Notes: a model not told the origin generated them from the sequence alone. 21,173 nucleotides of DNA from a bacterium (GCA_021794255.1 JAJYRF010000071.1:1-21173), one strand, 5' to 3'. Positions 1-8,665 are shown, numbered from the stretch's first letter. Numbers and translations are program-made.

Positions 1-23
1 ATTTGCGACAATTAATTAATTCT

Positions 24-39
24 GCTAATTTTAATTAGC
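24..39. other. Short A/T-rich hairpin near window start
   Basis: A perfect inverted repeat, GCTAATT / AATTAGC, with a 2-base centre is followed on the + strand by a T-rich run. It could be the tail of a terminator for a gene lying left of the window. The stem has only two G/C pairs, so chance is a serious alternative. Confidence 0.25.
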
Positions 40-173
40 TAATTTTCTAATATTTATCTTGTTAATTTTAATTATATTATTTTATAATAAAAAAATAACG
101 CATAAGTGTAAATTGTATAACATTTCTGTAAAAAACAAAATAAATTTTTGTTATAATTTATATTTTATATTAT

Positions 174-199
174 TATATTATGATATATATCATAATATA
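174..199. repeat. 26-bp perfect palindrome upstream of tadA
   Basis: Both strands read identically around the centre at 186/187, with TTATGATAT flanking ATATCATAA. It lies about 100 bp upstream of the tadA start, so it could be an operator or a cruciform-forming site. In A/T-only DNA such palindromes also arise by chance. Confidence 0.5.
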
Positions 200-295
200 T
201 CAGTTAATTTCAACAGTTTTTATCTTAATAAAAATATAATAAATATATTAATAAACAAAAATGTATTGTTATAAATTATAGCAAAAATAATAAAA

Positions 296-772
296 ATGCC
301 TGAAAATATAATATCTGAGCAGAATAAATTTTTTATGAAATTAGCCATAGAAGAAGCAATTAAATCTTATAAAAACAATGAAGTTCCGATAGGAGCGCTA
401 ATAGTAAAAAATGATAAAATAATTTCAGCTTCTTCAAATAGCGTAGAAAAAGATTTATCAACCATTATGCATGCCGAAATAAAAGTAATTATATCTGCGC
501 AAAAAATACTGCAGTCGTGGAGACTCAGCGGCTGTACTCTATATGTTACGTTAGAGCCTTGCCTTATGTGTTGCGGAGCGATAGTCTTATCGCGAATCAA
601 AAAATTAGTTTACGCCGCTCATGACCCAAAAGCAGGAGCTGTTAATTCTTTATATAATACTTTATCAGATAAAAGGTTAAATCACACGGCAGAAATTGTC
701 GGCGGTATTATGGAAGAAGAATCATCTGCACTGCTAAAAAAATTTTTTAAAGAAATAAGAAATAAAAAATAA
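296..772 (+). CDS. tadA: tRNA-specific adenosine deaminase TadA
   Basis: Cytoplasmic zinc deaminase expected to convert adenosine-34 to inosine in the anticodon of tRNA-Arg(ACG), broadening codon reading. The 158-residue length is normal for the family. The zinc and catalytic motif HAE is at residues 59-61 (His59 ligand, Glu61 proton shuttle). The second motif, PCLMCCGA, starts at residue 88 and gives zinc ligands Cys89 and Cys92. The later DPKAGA segment near 110-115 is typical of TadA. The second Cys of CCGA, where Ala is common, is a mild variation. No clear Shine-Dalgarno precedes the ATG, and an internal Met14 is an alternative start, but the longer form matches the family N-terminus better. 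A guanine or cytosine deaminase is less likely from the motif set. No same-strand partner gene is adjacent. Confidence 0.9.
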   Translation: MPENIISEQNKFFMKLAIEEAIKSYKNNEVPIGALIVKNDKIISASSNSVEKDLSTIMHAEIKVIISAQKILQSWRLSGCTLYVTLEPCLMCCGAIVLSRIKKLVYAAHDPKAGAVNSLYNTLSDKRLNHTAEIVGGIMEEESSALLKKFFKEIRNKK

Positions 773-777
773 AAAGA

Positions 778-887
778 GGTTAGATTTATTTTTCACATTA
801 AAGTTATAACTTATATATAAAATATCAGTGTGGTTAGATTTATTTTTCACATTAAAGTTATAACTTATATATAAAATACCAGTGTGG
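778..887. repeat. Tandem duplication of 54 bp after tadA
   Basis: Two head-to-tail copies (778-831 and 832-885, plus two further bases) differ at a single base (T825 versus C879). Each copy contains a perfect 12-bp palindrome AAGTTATAACTT (801-812 and 855-866) and ends in CAGTGTGG. It lies immediately 3' of tadA. The rest of 773-1007 shows no gene. Confidence 0.9.
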
Positions 888-1007
888 AAGCGGAAAATGT
901 ACCAAAAAGTTTAATATGCGATAAAAAAGTATTGTTTAAATTATGATTTTTAGATTTTTTTGCACTAATATTATTAATAATATAATTCGTATAATTATGT
1001 GCAACAC

Positions 1008-1274
1008 CTAATGAATTCTAGAAAATCCAATAATTACAAAAACAACCATAATTACTATATAAATCCGTAAAAACCAAAATGCAAATTTAACCCAGCCGTT
1101 GATTTCTGCCCTCTGAAGCGAAATTTTATTATAATCAAGCAATCCTTCTTCTTTTACGAAATTATCCCAATCTTCTTCTAAATTAACGCGATCTTGAGGG
1201 TTGCTATTATTTAATTTTTTTAACATTTTATCTTCGCATCTATTTTTTTTAATTTTTTTATTATTTAATGCCAT
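1008..1274 (-). CDS. Small single-helix membrane protein, unknown function
   Basis: An 88-residue protein I do not recognise. Residues 1-60 are charged and polar: Lys/Asn-rich at the start, then an acidic stretch around residues 32-47. One strongly hydrophobic segment at about 62-84 is probably a membrane helix, leaving a very short tail after it. The start is well supported, with GGAGG about 8 bases before the ATG (sequence CGGAGGCAATAAA). It lies downstream of, and on the same strand as, the NRAMP-type transporter, separated by about 210 bp containing two inverted repeats. It could be an accessory subunit or an independent small protein; nothing in the sequence decides this. No signal-peptidase site is obvious. 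Confidence 0.65.
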   Translation of the reverse strand: MALNNKKIKKNRCEDKMLKKLNNSNPQDRVNLEEDWDNFVKEEGLLDYNKISLQRAEINGWVKFAFWFLRIYIVIMVVFVIIGFSRIH

Positions 1275-1379
1275 TTTATTGCCTCCGCTAAATTATTAAA
1301 GTTTATAAGATGATTATTAATTACAATATATTAATCAATTGTTTATTTATAAGTTAAAACAATACGTACAGTAATTTTC

Positions 1380-1410
1380 TTGATATTAATTTAATTTTAA
1401 TTAATATCAA
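1380..1410. repeat. 12-bp perfect inverted repeat
   Basis: Arms TTGATATTAATT (1380-1391) and AATTAATATCAA (1399-1410) flank a 7-base centre. It lies about 105 bp upstream of the 88-residue membrane protein gene, in the gap after the NRAMP-type gene. It could be an operator for the small gene or a transcript-end hairpin. The TTGATAT/ATATCAA half-sites contain G/C pairs, which makes them less trivial than pure A/T palindromes nearby. Confidence 0.5.
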
Positions 1411-1448
1411 TTTAATTAATTTTAATTTTAATTTTAAAATACGCCTTC

Positions 1449-1479
1449 CTTATAGGCTATATATAACCTTGCCTATAAG
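1449..1479 (-). terminator. Possible terminator after NRAMP-type gene
   Basis: Perfect 9-bp arms CTTATAGGC (1449-1457) and GCCTATAAG (1471-1479) start 6 bases past the transporter stop codon in the minus-strand direction. The stem contains three G/C pairs. The following minus-strand sequence becomes T/A-rich only after a short G-containing stretch, so the U-tract is imperfect. Confidence 0.4.
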
Positions 1480-1484
1480 CTGCA

Positions 1485-2831
1485 TCAACCGAAAATATGC
1501 GGAAATACGACTGTTATGCCATATAATCCGTTCATTATTATTAAAAATCCTACTATTATAAAGGCTGAAATATTTTGCCATTTTTTATTGATATGTCCAC
1601 CCATAATTTCTTTATCGTTCAGCAAAAGCAATAAAAATAGCATAGCAGCAGGCATAAATATTGAAGCTATAACCTGAACGGTCAAGTTTAAGAAACCCAA
1701 TGGAATATTTGGTATTAAAACTACAAATGCAGCTATTAGCACACTTAATAAACCGGGTAAATAAAAATACCAGCCCTTAAGAGGAGGAAGATTTATGCTT
1801 TTCGGCCAACCTAACGCTTCTCCCGCAGCCCATGAAGTGCTTGCAGAAATTGCTATTGTTGCAATTAGACCTGCTTCCATTAATCCTAACGCAAATAATT
1901 TCATCGGAATAATTCCCATTTTTTCAGAAATTACCTGTATAATTTGAACTATGCTTAAATTAGAATCCCCGCTTATCCCATGCACCACTGAACCTGTAAT
2001 AATAACTATAGCTATTGCCACCAGTATCATAAAAAAAGAACCTACAAAAGTATCTATCTGCCCGTCTCTTATGTCCTTGACCGTCAATCCTTTATCTACA
2101 ACCGAAGACTGTTGAAAAAAAAGCATCCACGGAGCTATCGTCGTACCGAGATTTGCAAGGACTACATAAATAAATAACGAATTTACTCCGCCGCTTATAT
2201 GAAATGTTTTAAAACTATCCGCAACGGCATTCCAATTAAGATGCGGAACAAAAAAAACAAGAGGAACAAAAATTAAATTTAAAGCTGCAATGCTTAAGCT
2301 AATCCATTCCCAAGTATAATATCTTAAAAATAATTGTATAGAAAATACCACGATTACCGCAATAATTGAAGATACAACTGGAGATACTCCAAAAAACTGC
2401 ATACCTATAGTTATGCCGATAAACTCCGTGACTAAAGTCAAAATATTGGCAATAACTAAATCTGCCAATGAAAATGCACCCCAAAATTTTCCGTATCTTT
2501 TCCATATCATCTCGGCATGTCCTCTATGCGTAACAGCTCCCAGCCTGACGGTCATCTCCTGAACTATATAAGCCACCGGAAGCATTAAAACCATAAAAGG
2601 AATAAAAAATCCGAAACCGAATATAGACCCTGTCTGAGCATATGTAATTACGCCGCCTGCGTCGTTATCGGCTATCATAACTAGAATACCCGGTCCTATT
2701 AAAGTAAAAAGAAGACAAAGCCTTGAAAAATATCCGTATTTCTGCCGCATGATATGAATTTTTAGCCTGTCTATTGCCCGTAATTTTATATCTACGGGCA
2801 GTTCGTCTAATTTGTCTTTAATATCTTTCAT
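1485..2831 (-). CDS. NRAMP-family divalent metal transporter, NRMT-like (possibly Mg2+)
   Basis: An inner-membrane carrier of the NRAMP/SLC11 fold with about 11 membrane helices. The ATG at 2831 is chosen because GGAGGG sits 7 bases before it, giving 448 residues; an in-frame ATG at 2864 would add 11 residues without a visible ribosome site. In the longer numbering, the first helix carries GPGILVMIADNDAGG (57-71). The family hallmark DPGN is therefore DAGG, with Asp68 kept and the Asn replaced by Gly. Helix 6 reads TTIAPWMLFFQQS (241-253), so the usual Met-Pro-His is Ala244-Pro-Trp246. Loss of the metal-binding Met is a hallmark of NRAMP-related magnesium transporters, so Mg2+ is a more likely substrate than Mn2+ or Fe2+; this is inference. 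The gene is divergent from the antiporter at 3690. Confidence 0.85.
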   Translation of the reverse strand: MKDIKDKLDELPVDIKLRAIDRLKIHIMRQKYGYFSRLCLLFTLIGPGILVMIADNDAGGVITYAQTGSIFGFGFFIPFMVLMLPVAYIVQEMTVRLGAVTHRGHAEMIWKRYGKFWGAFSLADLVIANILTLVTEFIGITIGMQFFGVSPVVSSIIAVIVVFSIQLFLRYYTWEWISLSIAALNLIFVPLVFFVPHLNWNAVADSFKTFHISGGVNSLFIYVVLANLGTTIAPWMLFFQQSSVVDKGLTVKDIRDGQIDTFVGSFFMILVAIAIVIITGSVVHGISGDSNLSIVQIIQVISEKMGIIPMKLFALGLMEAGLIATIAISASTSWAAGEALGWPKSINLPPLKGWYFYLPGLLSVLIAAFVVLIPNIPLGFLNLTVQVIASIFMPAAMLFLLLLLNDKEIMGGHINKKWQNISAFIIVGFLIIMNGLYGITVVFPHIFG

Positions 2832-2838
2832 ATTGAAA

Positions 2839-2844
2839 CCCTCC
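2839..2844 (-). promoter_or_regulatory. Shine-Dalgarno that sets the NRAMP start
   Basis: The minus strand reads GGAGGG, then 7 bases, then ATG at 2831. No comparable site precedes the in-frame ATG codons at 2864 or 2846, so translation probably starts at 2831. Confidence 0.7.
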
Positions 2845-3156
2845 ATTGATTGATTAATTAACAACTGATTAAAGCTAATTTATTTTACTTTAAGTTCTAT
2901 AATTAATAGTTATAAATTAATATATAATAAATATATAATATATAAATACAAATTATGAATTTAGCATCATTAAAATAAATTAAAAAGACAAAATACGAGA
3001 GAAGGGATTAAGATAATTAAAATAATACCAGAAATTTAATTTTAAAAAAGGAGATAGATTTATTTATTAATATTTTTTTCTACGAAAAAAGGCGATTATA
3101 AAATGATATAAAATAAATAAGATATCTTTTTTTAAAGTAAATAAACGATGAAATTT

Positions 3157-3239
3157 TATCTTTTAATTTTTAACCTCTGCATTTGCGATATATAGCATAA
3201 AGCAAATACAATAAATGCTGTTAAAAATCAATTAAGATA
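3157..3239. repeat. Large imperfect inverted repeat, possible structured RNA
   Basis: The outer arms 3157-3174 and 3220-3239 pair through TATCTT/AAGATA and TTTTTAAC/GTTAAAAA, with small internal mismatches. A second nested pair, GCATTT (3179-3184) with AAATGC (3213-3218), lies inside, and ATTTGC/GCAAAT offers an alternative pairing. The whole 83-bp unit could fold into one long stem. It could be a small RNA, a leader structure or a mobile-element relic. Confidence 0.4.
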
Positions 3240-3291
3240 AATTAATTAGAGGAATTTAGAGGAAAAAAACCGATTGATGATTAATTTATTT

Positions 3292-3384
3292 TTATTTATT
3301 ATATTTGTCAATATGCATTATTTTAGTTTTAATGATTATTTTAAAACAATGACCGCTGCTACTGCCACCGGGTTCACTTTGCAT
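3292..3384 (-). CDS. Short ORF with good RBS, unknown
   Basis: A 30-residue open frame starts with ATG at 3384, preceded by CGGAGGC with the GGAGG core 4 bases from the start codon. The N-terminal half contains EPGGSSSGHCF and the C-terminal half is basic and hydrophobic. The first 40 bp of the frame are markedly richer in G/C than all surrounding noncoding DNA, which suggests selection. No family is recognised. The opposite strand also has a short open frame through the same island (starting at 3350), so coding on this strand is not proven. It could instead be a leader peptide or part of a noncoding element. Confidence 0.3.
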   Translation of the reverse strand: MQSEPGGSSSGHCFKIIIKTKIMHIDKYNK

Positions 3385-3560
3385 AAAGCCTCCGTAATAA
3401 TAACTGATTATTGTTAAAAAATATTATAGTTAAATTGTTAAATTTTCGTTTTTAATTATCCTACTATTAAAAATTTATGTCAAGCAAAAATTTTGTAAAT
3501 AATATGTTGCCGTCAACTTTTAATCTTTTAATATTGATATTTACTTTAATGTATATTATT

Positions 3561-3588
3561 ATAATTTATAATTTATAATTTATAATTT
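3561..3588. repeat. 7-bp microrepeat ATAATTT, four copies
   Basis: Four exact copies in tandem lie about 100 bp upstream of the antiporter start. This is probably slippage-prone A/T DNA with no assigned role. Confidence 0.7.
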
Positions 3589-3689
3589 ATAAATAAATAA
3601 AGCCTGTCATATTATGTTATTGCGCTATTCTTTAATTAATATTAAATTTTAATATAATAAATCCATCTTTCAATCATCAAATATTAGTT

Positions 3690-4952
3690 ATGAGTCCTTC
3701 AATTGCGATAGGAATTATAGGCATAGTTATCCTCCTCGGTTTCATCGGAGAAATGTTTTTCTCTTTTACAAAAATTCCGTCTATTTTGTTTTTAATGCTG
3801 GCAGGGCTTATATTAGGTCCGATTTATCATATATTTAATCAGCAGTTTTTTATTGATTTTGCTCCCTACTTAAGCACTCTCGTGTTAATTCTTATTATGT
3901 TCTCGGGAGGGCTTGAGCTTAATTTTATAAATGTTTTTAAAAGTTCTATTTATTCAATGTTTCTGATCATAATTGGACTTTTTCTGTCTATAGTGCTTGT
4001 AGGCGGATTTTTCTATATTATGGGCGGCGGCGATTTAATGCAATCATTAATGCTCGGCACTATTGTTTCATGTTCCAGTTCTACCGTCATTATACCTCTT
4101 TTATCCAATATAAATGCAAGCGATAAGAATAAAACTATAATAGCTATTGAATCAACATTTAACGATGCGCTTGCAATAGTTATTCTGATAATTTTAATAA
4201 ATTTTGCAAAAAACTCATCCGCCCATGTTAATTATTTATCTACCGCCGGCGGTCTGCTATATTCATTTGGAATTTCATCCGTTATAGCAATAGCATTTGG
4301 AATTATATGGTTTATTTTATTGAGGTATATTTCAAAAACAAAATATGCCTACTCTATTACTTTTGGAGGCATGCTTATTCTTTATTTGATAATTCATTTC
4401 GTTAAAGGCAACGGTGCTATAGCTATTTTAGTTTTCGGAATAGTTATGGGCAATGAAGAATTATTAAACAAACTTAAAATTAATTTATTTAAAATGAGTT
4501 TAAAAGATTCTTCTATAAAACAATTTAATTTTGAGTTTTCGTTTTTATTAAGGACTTTATTTTTTGTATTTCTGGGAGTTATTGTAGAATTATCACATAT
4601 AACATGGGTTTTTACAGACAGACTTTTTATTATAATAGTAATGATAATAATAGGCAGATATATAAGTATTTCCGCCATATTTTACTTAGAAAATTTAAAA
4701 AAACCGGATGGAGAAAAACTTCCGAAAAGAGAAAAATACTTTTTGTGGACAATGATAGGAAGAGCGTTAGCCACGGCTATAATGGCTTATATGCCTTTAG
4801 ATGCCGGAATTGCAGGAACTCAATATTTTCCGGAATATGCTTTTTTAGTTATTATAATTACTAACATCTTCTTAACAGTCGGGGTTTATTTTTACAGCAG
4901 TTACGCTAAAAATAAAACAGTAAAAACAGAAAACGCTCAACCGACGACTTAA
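3690..4952 (+). CDS. Cation/proton antiporter, monovalent cation (CPA) superfamily
   Basis: An integral membrane exchanger of 420 residues with roughly 12 hydrophobic segments spread over residues 5-405. The FSGGLELN segment (71-78) and SCSSSTVIIP (127-136) match the unwound-helix region of this superfamily. The ion-binding motif reads ESTFNDALAIV, with Asn158-Asp159. An Asn-Asp pair is usual in CPA1/NhaP-type, generally electroneutral Na+(K+)/H+ exchangers, whereas CPA2/NhaA types carry Asp-Asp. No C-terminal nucleotide-binding (TrkA-N) domain is present; the protein ends in a short polar tail. No strong ribosome site precedes the ATG. It is divergent from the NRAMP-type gene and convergent with hppA. 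The substrate (Na+ or K+) cannot be decided from the sequence. Confidence 0.85.
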   Translation: MSPSIAIGIIGIVILLGFIGEMFFSFTKIPSILFLMLAGLILGPIYHIFNQQFFIDFAPYLSTLVLILIMFSGGLELNFINVFKSSIYSMFLIIIGLFLSIVLVGGFFYIMGGGDLMQSLMLGTIVSCSSSTVIIPLLSNINASDKNKTIIAIESTFNDALAIVILIILINFAKNSSAHVNYLSTAGGLLYSFGISSVIAIAFGIIWFILLRYISKTKYAYSITFGGMLILYLIIHFVKGNGAIAILVFGIVMGNEELLNKLKINLFKMSLKDSSIKQFNFEFSFLLRTLFFVFLGVIVELSHITWVFTDRLFIIIVMIIIGRYISISAIFYLENLKKPDGEKLPKREKYFLWTMIGRALATAIMAYMPLDAGIAGTQYFPEYAFLVIIITNIFLTVGVYFYSSYAKNKTVKTENAQPTT

Positions 4953-5035
4953 CAATAAAATCACCCAATAATAAAAATTTAAAATCTATTCGTTATCGTT
5001 ATAATTATATTTTTTTATATTTAATTTTTTTTCGG

Positions 5036-7111
5036 CTATTTCCATAAAATTAACACAATAGGAATAATCAATATCGTAAATATATTAACTACTTTTATCA
5101 TAGGATTAATTGCCGGTCCGGCGGTGTCTTTATAAGGGTCTCCTACCGTATCTCCTGTAATCGCAGCCTGATGTGCAAGACTGCCTTTTCCGCCGTATGC
5201 TCCGCTTTCTATAAGCTTTTTTGCGTTATCCCATGCGGCACCGCCGCTTGTCATTGAAATAGCGATAAAAAGTCCTGAAATTATAGTACCTAATAAAATT
5301 CCGCCGAGAACTTGAGGTCCAAGAAATAAACCGAATATTACCGGACCTAAAATAGGTATCAGGGCAGGCAGTATCATTTCTTTAAGCGCCGATTTTGTAA
5401 CTATATCAACGCATTTTCCATAATTAGGTTTTGTTTTGCCTTCCATTATACCGGGCATTTCTTTAAATTGCCTTCTAACTTCAACTACAATTTCCCCCGC
5501 AGATTTTCCGACAGCTTTCATAGCTAATGAGGCAAACAAAAAAGGAAACATAGCGCCTATAAATAACCCTGCCAGAACAGAAGGCTGAGATATTAAGAAA
5601 ATATAATGTATTGAACCTTTTTCAATTAACTTTGCGTATTCGGCAAACAGCACAATTGCGGCAAGAGCCGCCGAACCTATCGCATAACCTTTAGTAACAG
5701 CTTTTGTCGTATTGCCTACCGCATCTAATGCATCTGTAGTCTCTCTTACATCAGCTGAAAGATTGCTCATTTCAGCGATTCCTCCTGCATTGTCCGTAAT
5801 AGGTCCGAAAGAATCAACTGATATAATAATACCTGCCATGGAAAGCATACTTGAAGCAGCTACCGCAATTCCGTAAAATCCTGCAAATTTATAAGATAGG
5901 AGAATGGAAGCTGAAATAAATAAAACAGGCAATGCCGTTGACATTTGACCTACCGCAAGCCCTGCTATTATATTTGTTGCATGTCCCGTAGTTGAAGCTT
6001 CGGCAACGGATTTAACGGGATAAAAATGCGTTGATGTAAAATAATCTGTTATAATAATAATAAAACCTGTTAAAAATAAACCGACAAGAGCGGCATAATA
6101 ATAATTTATAGCAGGATATCTGCCCACGCCTTTCATAAAATACATTGTAAAAAAATAATATAAAATTGCAGATATTATTCCGGTAGCAAACATTCCTTTA
6201 TATAAACCGTTCATTATTTTTTCTTTAGATGAAGCCCCAACAAAAAAAATACCCGCAATTGAAGTAATGACTGCTATAGCGCCAAGCATTAAAGGATACA
6301 TCATTGCCTTTACTGTAATATTTAAACCGTATGATTTAAAAAAAATAGAATAAGCCAATAGCATTGAAGCAATAATAGTTACAGCAAAAGTTTCAAAAAC
6401 ATCCGCAGCCATGCCTGCGCAATCTCCGACATTATCTCCGACCTGATCGGCTATAACGGCAGGATTTCTGGGGTCATCTTCAGGAATACCTTCTTCAATC
6501 TTACCTACAAGGTCTGCTCCCACATCTGCCGCTTTAGTGTAAATTCCTCCGCCCAATCTTGCAAATACGCTTATTAGACTGCATCCGAAAGCAAAGCCTA
6601 TTATTGAATATAAAGCACCGTTTAATGTTCCGGTTATATAAAATGATGCATCAAGAAAAATTGAAATACCGAGAACACCGAGTCCTAAAACCATAAGTCC
6701 TGTTACCGAACCAGTTTTAAAAGCAAACTGCAGCGCGGGTTTTGTTCCGTATTTTGCAATTTCAGCAGTTCTGACATTAGCTCTTACGGCGTTAAACATT
6801 CCAAAATAACCTGCCGAAGCCGAAAGAACGGCGCCGAACAGAAAACCCGCAGCCGTCAGTATTCCAAATTGAGGAATCCATATTCCTCCAAGTAAAATTA
6901 ATAAGAAAATTATTAAACCGACCATTGCTACAGTTCTATACTGGCGATTAAGAAAGGCTTTAGCTCCCTCTTGAATAGCTGCAGCTATTTCTTGCATTTT
7001 AGGAGTTCCATCAGAATGTTTTAATGACCAAAAAGTTATAATAATACTATAAAGCACAGCAATAATACCTGCAAATAGTCCAAGCAAAATAGAATCATTA
7101 AATATATTCAT
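5036..7111 (-). CDS. hppA: Membrane-bound H+-pumping pyrophosphatase, K+-independent type
   Basis: Hydrolyses PPi to two Pi and pumps ions across the inner membrane, recovering energy from the PPi released by Sat. The 691-residue length and about 16 helices are normal. The catalytic loop [19 protein letters not shown] begins at residue 197 and is followed by [14 protein letters not shown] (220-233), where the usual Asn is Gln223. The C-terminal [18 protein letters not shown] block is present. The cation-dependence segment reads [16 protein letters not shown], with Lys470. Lys at this position replaces bound K+ and marks the K+-independent, H+-pumping subfamily; K+-dependent forms have Ala. 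AAGAAGG lies about 8 bases before the ATG. It is the last gene of the sat-apr-qmo block, 96 bp after qmoC, and convergent with the antiporter. Confidence 0.95.
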   Translation of the reverse strand: MNIFNDSILLGLFAGIIAVLYSIIITFWSLKHSDGTPKMQEIAAAIQEGAKAFLNRQYRTVAMVGLIIFLLILLGGIWIPQFGILTAAGFLFGAVLSASAGYFGMFNAVRANVRTAEIAKYGTKPALQFAFKTGSVTGLMVLGLGVLGISIFLDASFYITGTLNGALYSIIGFAFGCSLISVFARLGGGIYTKAADVGADLVGKIEEGIPEDDPRNPAVIADQVGDNVGDCAGMAADVFETFAVTIIASMLLAYSIFFKSYGLNITVKAMMYPLMLGAIAVITSIAGIFFVGASSKEKIMNGLYKGMFATGIISAILYYFFTMYFMKGVGRYPAINYYYAALVGLFLTGFIIIITDYFTSTHFYPVKSVAEASTTGHATNIIAGLAVGQMSTALPVLFISASILLSYKFAGFYGIAVAASSMLSMAGIIISVDSFGPITDNAGGIAEMSNLSADVRETTDALDAVGNTTKAVTKGYAIGSAALAAIVLFAEYAKLIEKGSIHYIFLISQPSVLAGLFIGAMFPFLFASLAMKAVGKSAGEIVVEVRRQFKEMPGIMEGKTKPNYGKCVDIVTKSALKEMILPALIPILGPVIFGLFLGPQVLGGILLGTIISGLFIAISMTSGGAAWDNAKKLIESGAYGGKGSLAHQAAITGDTVGDPYKDTAGPAINPMIKVVNIFTILIIPIVLILWK

Positions 7112-7207
7112 AATTAATGCCTTCTTTTATAAATAAAATTAAATTATTTAATATTTATAATTATAAAGTGACCACCTTATACGACTAATTCTAATTTCTA
7201 TAACTGA

Positions 7208-8425
7208 TTATTCTATATCTGCATTTACCTGTTCTGCAGTACTGGAGGCTTTTTCTTTTAAATTGGCAAAATAAATAGCTATAGGTCTATATGCAAGATG
7301 CGACCATTTTGAAAATGGCACCTCAATAACGAGCATAGGTATTAAAATCATTAAGTGAACTAAATATAAATAAAAAATCCATGATGAAGGGTCTTTATAA
7401 ACTACGAAAGCCCGCAGCAATATTCCGGTGAATGCCGTAAGAAACAATAAAACAATAAATGCCCAATCTGTATGATGCGAAAATTTGCTTCTTTCTTTTC
7501 TTTTTGTAAATCGTTGAAAAGCAAAATAAATTGTTCCAAAGATAAGTCCTATGCTTGCGTAGTAATCAAATAATATTGAATGAAACATTACATATTCGTC
7601 ATCGGTTTGAAACCACTTTAAAAAAAATACAATTCCAATAAATAAAACAATGTAGCTTGTCATAAGAAACACATGCGTCAGCCAGAAATTATATTTCCCT
7701 TCAGAAAGTTTTTTAAAAAAAGATTCTTTTTCTTGTTCATCTTCGCACTTAGAAAATCTTATCTGGGTAAAAAAATTAAATATCAATGCCCATAATTCCG
7801 TAAAATAAAGCTTCAAAGGAATTTTAATCTTTTTACCGCTTAAAACTGTTTTGTTGAACATATTTAAAATAAATGATATAAGCAAAACCGAAAGTATAAC
7901 CATCATAGGATAATCAAAAAAATAATCTATTTTATAAGCGGGGACAATTTGATTTATTGACAAATTACTGCCGTTTAATGCAGCAGTAGGAGGAGTTAAT
8001 CCGAACAATACAGCCCATTCTATAAATACAGCCGCTGCAATAATTAATAATGCAACATATTCTGCTGCTTTAGATTTATAAAGCAGCCTTGATATCCCTG
8101 TCCAATCATATTCCGTCGTCAGCCATCGGCGAAGCGACATCATAAGCTGCCCTGGGTCGGCTTTTCTTGGACAATATTCTGAACATTTACCACAATAATA
8201 GCATAGCCATGGATCTAAATCGCTTGCCAATTCGTTTTTCAAACCCCATTGAGCCCATATCATTTCTTTGCGCGGAAAAGGTTTATTATCTGACGATATA
8301 GGGCATATCGCAGAACAAGTTCCGCATTGGAAACATTTTTTGAAATTGCTGTCTCCAATATCCTTAATATTTTTTATAAGATTAATATCGTTATTATTAT
8401 CGTTGTTTAATAAATTATTATACAT
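7208..8425 (-). CDS. qmoC: Quinone-interacting oxidoreductase subunit QmoC
   Basis: Membrane-anchoring subunit of QmoABC, which carries electrons from the quinol pool toward AprBA. It combines an HdrC-like iron-sulfur domain with an HdrE-like cytochrome b domain in 405 residues. The ferredoxin part has Cys31, 34, 37, 41 (CFQCGTCSAIC) and Cys75, 78, 81, 85 (CYYCGKCSEYC), sufficient for two [4Fe-4S] clusters. About six hydrophobic segments follow from residue 120 to 370; candidate haem ligands include His251, His282, His317/318, His357 and His376. The first 20 residues are an Asn/Asp-rich low-complexity extension. AGGAGAT precedes the ATG with rather long spacing. It lies 240 bp after qmoB, a wide gap for genes of one complex. 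Confidence 0.93.
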   Translation of the reverse strand: MYNNLLNNDNNNDINLIKNIKDIGDSNFKKCFQCGTCSAICPISSDNKPFPRKEMIWAQWGLKNELASDLDPWLCYYCGKCSEYCPRKADPGQLMMSLRRWLTTEYDWTGISRLLYKSKAAEYVALLIIAAAVFIEWAVLFGLTPPTAALNGSNLSINQIVPAYKIDYFFDYPMMVILSVLLISFILNMFNKTVLSGKKIKIPLKLYFTELWALIFNFFTQIRFSKCEDEQEKESFFKKLSEGKYNFWLTHVFLMTSYIVLFIGIVFFLKWFQTDDEYVMFHSILFDYYASIGLIFGTIYFAFQRFTKRKERSKFSHHTDWAFIVLLFLTAFTGILLRAFVVYKDPSSWIFYLYLVHLMILIPMLVIEVPFSKWSHLAYRPIAIYFANLKEKASSTAEQVNADIE

Positions 8426-8471
8426 CTTATTTTTTATCTCCTAAAACTATCTAAAATAAATTAATAAATAA

Positions 8472-8563
8472 TAGACAAGGAATTACGGCAATATTTTTAT
8501 TAATGTAATTTGCATATCCTCAAAACCTTACTCTCTATAATAAATTATTTAGACAAGGAATTA
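8472..8563. repeat. 14-bp direct repeat in the qmoB-qmoC gap
   Basis: TAGACAAGGAATTA occurs at 8472-8485 and again at 8550-8563, 78 bp apart. The rest of 8426-8665 is A/T-rich with no supported gene on the minus strand. Confidence 0.6.
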
Positions 8564-8665
8564 TTAAGAATGTTTATTTGTGAATATTTTTATTTTTATT
8601 ATGATTTCATTTATGGTTATTTTAAAACATATTTTACAGTATTTAAAATTTATAATTTTATAATC

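Larger units (their letters stand above)
1..295. other. Intergenic A/T-rich leader before tadA
   Basis: No convincing gene is present. The only long open frame (59-274, +) encodes a protein made mostly of Asn, Ile, Tyr, Leu, Phe and Lys, with no motif, as expected from A/T-only DNA. The region holds the hairpin at 24-39 and a 26-bp perfect palindrome at 174-199. Confidence 0.6.
2845..3689. other. Long gene-poor divergent intergenic region
   Basis: About 850 bp lies between the divergent NRAMP-type gene and the antiporter. It holds a large imperfect inverted repeat (3157-3239), a short SD-preceded ORF on the minus strand (3292-3384) and a 7-bp A/T microrepeat (3561-3588). A relatively G/C-rich island at 3348-3395 stands out against the surrounding A/T-only sequence. 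I found no recognisable riboswitch. Confidence 0.6.

Noticed and set aside
59..274. 71-codon open frame before tadA (+)
   Set aside because: The composition is that of translated A/T-only DNA (Asn, Ile, Tyr, Leu, Phe, Lys), with no ribosome site and no motif.
3348..3405. Resemblance of GCTACTGCC and GCATAAAGCCTCCG to pieces of M-box or cyclic-di-GMP-I riboswitches
   Set aside because: Only short fragments match. The other conserved core segments and paired helices of either riboswitch are absent, and GCCTCC is explained as the complement of a Shine-Dalgarno.
4394..4864. Frames overlapping the antiporter on both strands
   Set aside because: They are shadows of a continuous 420-residue membrane protein with clear motifs.
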